A stretch of 33,123 bases of DNA from Bacillota bacterium. GTDB taxonomy: Bacteria > Bacillota > Proteinivoracia > UBA4975. Below the pieces are notes generated by a model. It was given only the letters and a program-made list of their open reading frames with translations, ran no database searches and was not told the origin of the DNA. Positions 27,233 to 33,123 of the stretch are shown here, piece by piece (positions within the stretch are counted from its first letter, which is position 1; each line of letters starts with the position of its first letter). The position numbers and the translations under genes are program-made. The stretch is from contig JAAYHI010000134.1 in NCBI GenBank assembly GCA_012727415.1, positions 1-33,123 on the forward strand, given 5' to 3'.

Positions 27233-28744
27233 TTGAAGCGGGTGAAACTGATATTTCTCAATTTCCTGACCGTAACAGGTGCATCTCTGTTCCTGCGCAT
27301 TATCGGCATGTCCTTTCAAGTATATCTTTCCCAGAAAATTGGCCCTGCTGGTCTCGGCTTACTGCAACTTGTAATGTCTGTATATTACCTGGCAGCCACC
27401 TTTGCAATTTCCGGGAGCCGCCTGGCAGTCACCCGCTTAGTGGCTGAAGAGCTGGGGACAGGAAAAGAAAGAGGAGCCCGAAAGGCGATAAAAATATGTC
27501 TTCGTTACGCACTGGTAATAAGTATAGCCGTCGCACTGCTTTTGTTTGTCGCCGCAGGCAGCATCGGCGAACACTGGCTGGGGGACTCCAGGACAATATT
27601 AGCCCTGCGCATTCTCTCCTTTAGCTTGCCCTTCCTTGCCATATGTGCTGTCCTTGGCGGTTATTTCACGGCAGTGCGTCGCCTGCTGAAAATGTCCGCG
27701 GCATTGATTGCAGAGCAGGTCTTTCGAATAGGCGCCACTGTATTTGCAGTATCGGTGCTGTTGCCCAAGGGTTTGGAATATGCTATCGCCGGGATAGCAG
27801 TCGGTGCATGTATTGGTGAAATCGCCAGTTGTGTTTTTTTATTTTTTCTCTACCGCGCAGACAGCCGCATTCTAAAGAACAAGGCCTGCAGCAAAGATTT
27901 GCCCCGGAGAATGCTGCAAATCGCCGTGCCGGTGGCTCTGAGCGCTTACATAACTTCTTTTATTCGCACTGTCCAGCAGACCCTTATACCCTATGGACTC
28001 AGAAAAAGCGGTGCCTCAGGAGAAAGGGCCCTGGCGGCTTATGGCACTATTCAGGGAATGGCGATACCCCTCCTGATGTTCCCTGCCGTCTTCCTCAATG
28101 CCATCTCGGACCTGATTGTGCCGGAACTGGCCGAATGTCAGGCCCGGGGCCACCCTAACCGTCTGAGTTACATCGTCAATCGGGTGCTGAATCTTGGGCT
28201 GTTGTCAGCCATTGGGGTTTTTGGTCTGTTCTTTCGTTATTCTGCCCAACTGGGCACAGCAGTGTATCAAAGCAATGCAGCCGGATATTATATACGGATC
28301 CTCGCAGTTTTAGTGCCTATTATGTATATGGACTCCCTTGTCGACGGCATGCTCAAGGGCATCGGCCAGCAGGTATCTTCTATGGGCTATAACATTTTCG
28401 AATCGCTGATTGGGGCCAGTCTCATTTACCTGCTGCTGCCCAAATTCGGCATTGCCGGCTATATCTTTACCTTAATGCTCACCAGGACTCTGAACTTTGC
28501 CCTGAGCATTAACCGCCTGCGCAAATTCGTGCCCCTGAAAATCAAAGCCGGGGGAATAGGCAAACTGGTCTTTGCAATGGTCAATGCCCTCATTGTCTCT
28601 AATTTATTCCTCACCGCCCTGGGCATCCAATGGCTTCCCCTGTGCATCTGTGTAGCAGCCGGTGTCTATTACCTGCTCCTCCGCTTGTTGTCCTGTATAA
28701 CCCGGGAGGACTTGTCCTGGTTTAAATCCATTTTCTCCCCTTGA
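27233..28744 (+). CDS. SpoVB/MurJ-type polysaccharide flippase (MOP superfamily)
   Basis: 503 aa, about 14 hydrophobic segments; ASLFLRIIGMSFQVYLSQKIGPAGLGLLQLVMSVYYLAATFAISGSRLAVTRLVAEE; TTG start after AGGTGG. Confidence 0.9.
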   Translation: MKRVKLIFLNFLTVTGASLFLRIIGMSFQVYLSQKIGPAGLGLLQLVMSVYYLAATFAISGSRLAVTRLVAEELGTGKERGARKAIKICLRYALVISIAVALLLFVAAGSIGEHWLGDSRTILALRILSFSLPFLAICAVLGGYFTAVRRLLKMSAALIAEQVFRIGATVFAVSVLLPKGLEYAIAGIAVGACIGEIASCVFLFFLYRADSRILKNKACSKDLPRRMLQIAVPVALSAYITSFIRTVQQTLIPYGLRKSGASGERALAAYGTIQGMAIPLLMFPAVFLNAISDLIVPELAECQARGHPNRLSYIVNRVLNLGLLSAIGVFGLFFRYSAQLGTAVYQSNAAGYYIRILAVLVPIMYMDSLVDGMLKGIGQQVSSMGYNIFESLIGASLIYLLLPKFGIAGYIFTLMLTRTLNFALSINRLRKFVPLKIKAGGIGKLVFAMVNALIVSNLFLTALGIQWLPLCICVAAGVYYLLLRLLSCITREDLSWFKSIFSP

Positions 28745-28757
28745 ATCCCACCGGCAA

Positions 28758-28790
28758 GGAAAAAGGGCAGCTTCCGCCGCCCTTATTTTT
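28758..28790. terminator. Bidirectional terminator between the spoVB-like gene and the ferredoxin subunit gene
   Basis: AAAAAGGGCAGCTTCCGCCGCCCTTATTTTT between convergent genes. Confidence 0.8.
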
Positions 28791-29049
28791 CTTCCGTCTT
28801 GATAATGCGAATCGCTGCATCGGGACACACCAATTCGCAGTTCCTGCAGGCGATACACTTATCCTGATCACTGGTGCACACTGCCGGAGTGCCGTAGACA
28901 CCCAGGTCTGTAGACCAGATGATAATTTTTACGGGACACTTTTGGATGCATAGCCCGCAGCCTTTGCACAGATCAGGGAAAAGGTTGAAGCTGGCTTTTT
29001 TTCCGTCTTGGGTAAGAGCTGTTCTCTTTACTTCTGCCATAGAACTCAC
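28783..29049 (-). CDS. 2-oxoacid:ferredoxin oxidoreductase, 4Fe-4S ferredoxin (delta) subunit
   Basis: Two 4Fe-4S motifs, CKGCGLCIQKCP and CIACRNCELVCP; follows the gamma subunit gene. Confidence 0.9.
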   Translation of the reverse strand: MSSMAEVKRTALTQDGKKASFNLFPDLCKGCGLCIQKCPVKIIIWSTDLGVYGTPAVCTSDQDKCIACRNCELVCPDAAIRIIKTEEK

Positions 29050-29052
29050 CCC

Positions 29053-29712
29053 CTATACCAGGCGCTCTACAAGGCTCATACCCTTGTCCAGGGCCTTGTA
29101 ATTGAGCTCTCTTAAGGCTGGATTCTTTTCGAACTTATCCCCCAGCTTGGTCTCAATGGCTTCTTTTATGCGCTCCAGGGGGACGACAGCGGTGGCCTTG
29201 AGCAAAGTCCCGAGAATGATAATGTTGAAGACCCGGGGGTGCAATTCATTCTTGGCAATGTCATTGGCAGGAATCCCGATGATATTTGCAGCCTTTTCCG
29301 GAAGCTTTACCTGGTCTTTTTCTTTGCTGCTGTCGGTAAGCTCGGGGATCCGCTGGGATCTGGGATCTGCTTCCACAGCTTGAATTCCCATGGCCTCCTC
29401 AGCGATTTCCGCAGCGGAAATAAGGGAGGTATCATAGATAAAAGTGGTTCTTTCATCCACATACTGGCGAGTGCGCTCGACGGCACGATTGCTCAGGGCG
29501 ACGACGATGTCAGCCTTGGGGAATTTTGGCGAACCAATGCTCTTGTCATCTATCTGGACAAAAGCAATCGATACGCCGCCGCGTTGCTCAACGCCAAAAT
29601 TGGGGATATATGCAGCTTCTTTGCCCTCAGCATATGCTGACTCAGCCAGCATGTTGGCAATAATCTGGACACCCTGGCCGCCTTCGCCGGCAAGGACTAT
29701 TTTAATTGCCAT
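29053..29712 (-). CDS. 2-oxoacid:ferredoxin oxidoreductase, gamma subunit
   Basis: MAIKIVLAGEGGQGVQIIANMLAESAYAEGKEAAYIPNFGVEQRGGVSIAFVQI. Confidence 0.94.
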   Translation of the reverse strand: MAIKIVLAGEGGQGVQIIANMLAESAYAEGKEAAYIPNFGVEQRGGVSIAFVQIDDKSIGSPKFPKADIVVALSNRAVERTRQYVDERTTFIYDTSLISAAEIAEEAMGIQAVEADPRSQRIPELTDSSKEKDQVKLPEKAANIIGIPANDIAKNELHPRVFNIIILGTLLKATAVVPLERIKEAIETKLGDKFEKNPALRELNYKALDKGMSLVERLV

Positions 29713-29713
29713 A

Positions 29714-30481
29714 CTACTTCTCCTCCTTTTGGCCGGGAACCTTAAACTCGCCTACGGGGAAGTACTCAGCCATGTCTTTTTCGACAAAGTTCCAGGTGGC
29801 CTCGGCATTTGTCCTCCAGTTGGTAGGACAGCTGGAAAGCACTTCTACAAAGGAAAAGCCGTTGCCGTCCATTTGATTTTGAATAGCCTTTTTGAGGAAT
29901 CGTTTCAATTGCCGGAGGTTGGCGATGCTGCCTCTGGCCACATAAGCCCCTTCCCTGGCTATGGCCGCCACCATTTCTGGTCCCAAGGTGGGGTAACCGG
30001 TTTCTTCGGGGTCGCGTCCGTAAGGAGTTGTTTCGGTCTTTTGGCCGGGCAAAGTGGTGGGGGCCATCTGGCCGCCGGTCATTCCATAGTTGGTGTTGTT
30101 GATAAGAATTGCCGTGATCTTTTCGTTGCGGGTAGCGGAGTTTACCAGGTGCTGGGCTCCGATGGCATAACCGCCGCCATCTCCCATATAGGCAATGCCA
30201 ACAATTTCAGGGCGAGCACGTTTTATTCCCGTGATAACCGGGGTTGTGCGGCCATGATGAGTTTGCACTGAATCCACATTAAAGAAATCCCAGGACAAAA
30301 GGGAACAGCCGATGTCGCAACCAAAGACAACTTTGTCCTGAATTCCCAGTTCATCAATTGCTTCCCCCAGCATTTTCAAGGCCAGACCGTGACCGCAGCC
30401 GGGACAAAACTTATGGGGTTTGGTCTCTGGGTTCCAGCATTTAGGCATTTGAGGAGCCAAAGTAATTTTTTCTCGTGTCAC
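29714..30481 (-). CDS. 2-oxoacid:ferredoxin oxidoreductase, beta (TPP-binding) subunit
   Basis: KFCPGCGHGLALKMLGEAIDEL, GDGGGYAIGAQHLVNSATRNEKITAILINNTNYGMTGGQMAPTT. Confidence 0.95.
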   Translation of the reverse strand: MTREKITLAPQMPKCWNPETKPHKFCPGCGHGLALKMLGEAIDELGIQDKVVFGCDIGCSLLSWDFFNVDSVQTHHGRTTPVITGIKRARPEIVGIAYMGDGGGYAIGAQHLVNSATRNEKITAILINNTNYGMTGGQMAPTTLPGQKTETTPYGRDPEETGYPTLGPEMVAAIAREGAYVARGSIANLRQLKRFLKKAIQNQMDGNGFSFVEVLSSCPTNWRTNAEATWNFVEKDMAEYFPVGEFKVPGQKEEK

Positions 30482-30486
30482 GGTTC

Positions 30487-31575
30487 TTACCTCCCTTCCT
30501 GAATCAGCTGAACGATTTCTTCAGCTGTGACGCCGGCACCGGGGCGCAGCAGAGTATCGATGGGCTTATCCATGCCGTAAAGGGCTTCTTTAACCAGTTT
30601 CAAAAGTTGGCCATAAGCGGACTCGACGACCAGGATGCGCCTGGCCTTGGCTGCTGCACGGCGCATTTGCTCTTCTGGCATTGGCCTGAGGGTAATTGGC
30701 CGGAAATGACCAGCGCGAATGCCTGCATCCTTTAAGAGGGGCAGCGCTCCCTGGGCAGCCCTGGAGACAACTCCGTGGGCGAGAATGAGGATATCCATTT
30801 CGCCTTCGGTGTCGAACTCCTGCCATTCAATAATTTCCGGGGCTGCTTTTTCATAGTCCCTGGCGATTTCAATTACCACATCGTACAACTCTTCTTCTGT
30901 ATTATACGTATTGCGCAGGTGTTGCACAGGGCGATCCACCCCCGGGGTTCCAGGCAACCCTACCAGAGGCTCGGTCTTCACCATCTCAATTCCCCGTTCT
31001 GCGGGGTCATAGATGGTCAGGGGCTCACGCATTTTTGCCTGATAGCCGTCCCCCAGGACAAAGGTGGGGAATCTGTACTTCCAGGCAGTGTTAAAGGCTT
31101 TGATTGTGTAATCGTAAAGATCCTGATGGCCGGCAGTGGAATAGACAACCCGGAAGCCTTCGCCGTTACCGCCAAAGGTGGTCATAGTCACTTCCTGCTG
31201 GGAATAGATTACCGTGGCTGTCGAAGGTCCGCCCCTTTGGGGGAGCAAAACCACTGTCGGAATGCGCATCATTTCCGCCATCGACATGGGTTCCTGAAAC
31301 AAGGTGTTTCCGGGCCCAGTAGTGGCTGAAAAGGCACGTTTGCCGGCAATTACCCCGCCGACAGTTGCAAATCCCGCAGAAATCTCATCCTCCGTCTGCA
31401 AAAACTTTCTGCCATACTTAGGTGCAAGACGAGTCCAGTACTGCATGATATCTGTCTGGGGGGTAATCGGATATCCGTACATGATATCTGCTCCGGCTGC
31501 CAGGGCGGCCCAGGCACACACTTCGTTGCCCGTCATGAATACCCGCCTTGAACCTATTACAGGCTTTTCATTCAT
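30487..31575 (-). CDS. 2-oxoacid:ferredoxin oxidoreductase, alpha subunit
   Basis: MTGNEVCAWAALAAGADIMYGYPITPQTDIMQYW, SATTGPGNTLFQEPMSMAEMMRIPTVVLLPQRGGPSTA; ATG at 31575 after GGAGGAG. Confidence 0.95.
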   Translation of the reverse strand: MNEKPVIGSRRVFMTGNEVCAWAALAAGADIMYGYPITPQTDIMQYWTRLAPKYGRKFLQTEDEISAGFATVGGVIAGKRAFSATTGPGNTLFQEPMSMAEMMRIPTVVLLPQRGGPSTATVIYSQQEVTMTTFGGNGEGFRVVYSTAGHQDLYDYTIKAFNTAWKYRFPTFVLGDGYQAKMREPLTIYDPAERGIEMVKTEPLVGLPGTPGVDRPVQHLRNTYNTEEELYDVVIEIARDYEKAAPEIIEWQEFDTEGEMDILILAHGVVSRAAQGALPLLKDAGIRAGHFRPITLRPMPEEQMRRAAAKARRILVVESAYGQLLKLVKEALYGMDKPIDTLLRPGAGVTAEEIVQLIQEGR

Positions 31576-31610
31576 GAATATCACTCCTCCTAACTTATTT
31601 ACCCTCATGT

Positions 31611-32270
31611 TTACCAGAAAGCTTGGGGCATATAGCGTTTGATAATCTTTACGGGGTTTCCCATTTTATCTGTGGCAGCAAAATGCTCCGCCAATTCCTG
31701 GCTTACCGCCGTGTACACAACAGGAATCCCCAATTCCAGGGCTGCCTCAGTTACAATGCGGGCACCTTCTTCAACAACTTCCGGTGTGGTTTCATCGCCG
31801 AGATGGGTGTTGTTAATGAGGCCATCCACTCTGCCCAACTCCTTGATATAGGAGACGATATCTTCCTTCACAGCTGTCAAGGGGCGTGCGGTATTGACAA
31901 CGGCGTATACTTTTAAATCGGGATCGGTTGCCGCACCCTCAATGAGATTAAAGATGCCGGCTCCATGGACTCCATAGCCAATATCCAATACAATGCTGCC
32001 TTCATTTTTCAGGGCCCAGATCATTTCCTGCCTGAGCAATGAGCCGGCTTCGCCTAAACCCATGGTTTCCTCAGGTGACCAGGCGACTACATTGAGGCCC
32101 ATTGCCTGCAAATCCTTTTTCAAAGGCCGCAAGGTATAGAAAGGCTCAATGGTATCCAAATCAACCAATGTGACTTTGTGGTTGTGCCTTAATAATTCCA
32201 GGCTTCTGTTTATTGCGTTCTCGCTTTTGCCGCTTGCATATTCACCGACAAAGGCTTCGACGATTCTCAC
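31611..32270 (-). CDS. P-loop NTPase of unknown function, first gene of the oxidoreductase cluster
   Basis: GEYASGKSENAINRSLELLRHNHKVTLVDLDTIEPFYTLR (variant Walker A) and SIVLDIGYGVHGAG; GTG start. Confidence 0.75.
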   Translation of the reverse strand: MRIVEAFVGEYASGKSENAINRSLELLRHNHKVTLVDLDTIEPFYTLRPLKKDLQAMGLNVVAWSPEETMGLGEAGSLLRQEMIWALKNEGSIVLDIGYGVHGAGIFNLIEGAATDPDLKVYAVVNTARPLTAVKEDIVSYIKELGRVDGLINNTHLGDETTPEVVEEGARIVTEAALELGIPVVYTAVSQELAEHFAATDKMGNPVKIIKRYMPQAFW

Positions 32271-32422
32271 TGTCTTAATACAGCCCCCCTTGGCAGCATC
32301 TGTTATAATACAATAGAAATATTATATGCAACAGTCGCCGTGAGTTCATTTCCCCACCCCCTAAAGACTATAACACTGAGACCGTAATTAGTATAACAGA
32401 ATGCTGACAATTGCTCAAGAGA

Positions 32423-32447
32423 AAAAAAATACCTGCCTGTGCAGGTT
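32423..32447 (-). terminator. Rho-independent terminator of the yaaL-like gene
   Basis: Minus strand ACCTGC-ACAG-GCAGGTATTTTTTTT. Confidence 0.85.
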
Positions 32448-32649
32448 AACTTTGTCGCAATTGCTTCAGCAAGTAATTATAGCGTTTTTCCGCTGCTTGC
32501 AGATTGTTGATTGCCGCATCCACAAGTTCCGGGTCCTTAACAAATTCAAAGTGTTCTCTGGCCAGGCGCCATTGCTCCCTGGCCTGGTTAACTAAACGAT
32601 AAAGAACCTGTTTATCCCCGCTCCATACAGGCACATGTTCTCCCGGCAT
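32446..32649 (-). CDS. YaaL-like (DUF2508) protein
   Basis: 67 aa immediately downstream of recR; LVNQAREQWRLAREHFEFVKDPELVDAAINNLQAAEKRYNYLLKQLR. Confidence 0.83.
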   Translation of the reverse strand: MPGEHVPVWSGDKQVLYRLVNQAREQWRLAREHFEFVKDPELVDAAINNLQAAEKRYNYLLKQLRQS

Positions 32650-32718
32650 TTGTCAACACCATCCTCTGATTTCTACTAAATAGTATTGACTGATTATGCC
32701 GGTTTAATCATTATTTTG

Positions 32719-33123
32719 CTAAATCTGCTGCCTGCCTGCCAAAGCTCTGGCCAAGGTCATTTCATCCGCATATTCCAGGTCGCCGCCCACAGGCAAGCCA
32801 TGGGCAATCCGTGTAACTGTTATATTCAATGGTTTTAATATTTGTGCAAGGTACATTGCTGTGGCCTCTCCCTGGACATTGGGATTAGTTGCAATAATTA
32901 CTTCCTCGGGGGGAGTTTTTTGTACTCTTTTCAGAAGGGATTTAAGATTAAGCTGGTCAGGGCCAATTCCGTCCAGGGGTGAAATGGCGCCATGGAGAAC
33001 GTGGTAGCGACCTTTGAATTCATTGGTCCTCTCCAGGGCCAGGATGTCCTTGGACTCCTGAACCACGCAAATATACTTGTCATCTCTTTTGGGATCAAGG
33101 CAAATGGAGCAGGGGTCGCTGTC
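32719..33123 (-). CDS. recR: Recombination protein RecR (5' part runs off the window)
   Basis: Reads in frame from the window edge [31 protein letters not shown]...[29 protein letters not shown]...[20 protein letters not shown]. Confidence 0.97.
   Translation of the reverse strand, partial: DSDPCSICLDPKRDDKYICVVQESKDILALERTNEFKGRYHVLHGAISPLDGIGPDQLNLKSLLKRVQKTPPEEVIIATNPNVQGEATAMYLAQILKPLNITVTRIAHGLPVGGDLEYADEMTLARALAGRQQI

Noticed and set aside
29340-29372. Short direct repeat GGGATC(T/C)G inside the gamma-subunit gene
   Set aside because: Only three 6-8 bp units within an intact coding frame; not a meaningful repeat array.
32300-32330. AT-rich inverted repeat TATAATA...TATTATA upstream of the P-loop NTPase gene as an operator
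   Set aside because: Short, AT-only arms in an AT-rich promoter region; expected by chance. It probably just contains promoter elements.

Overview
This window is a 33 kb stretch of a spore-forming Firmicutes/Clostridia-type chromosome. It is syntenic with the B. subtilis recR-to-ctc region. Read on the minus strand from the right end, the order is: recR (partial), yaaL-like, a P-loop NTPase, a four-subunit 2-oxoacid:ferredoxin oxidoreductase, guaB (interrupted by an in-frame stop), gin/csfB, an Orn/Lys/Arg decarboxylase-family gene, tmk, yaaQ/darA, holB, yaaT, yabA, yabB-like, rsmI, a MetRS-like gene, tatD, a yabE-like G5/3D gene, rnmV, rsmA, yabG, veg, a SPOCS/LysM protein, nrdJ, cphB, cphA (frameshifted), ispE, a MobA-like nucleotidyltransferase, spoVG, glmU, prs and ctc/rplY. 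Only abrB and a spoVB/MurJ-like flippase gene are on the plus strand. I saw no CRISPR array, transposase, rRNA or tRNA. The most interesting item is an intact 578-codon MetRS homologue in the metS slot that appears to lack the HIGH and KMSKS motifs, so it may be a non-catalytic paralogue. Others: tandem NrdR-type boxes at nrdJ; sigma-H-like promoters with identical 14-nt spacing at spoVG and ispE; a sigma-F-like promoter at gin; a hairpin that sequesters the yabG ribosome binding site around a possible late promoter; a guaB ochre codon followed directly by a good Shine-Dalgarno and GTG; and a cphA frameshift at a 7-G run. All calls come from reading the sequence and ORF track; no searches were run.
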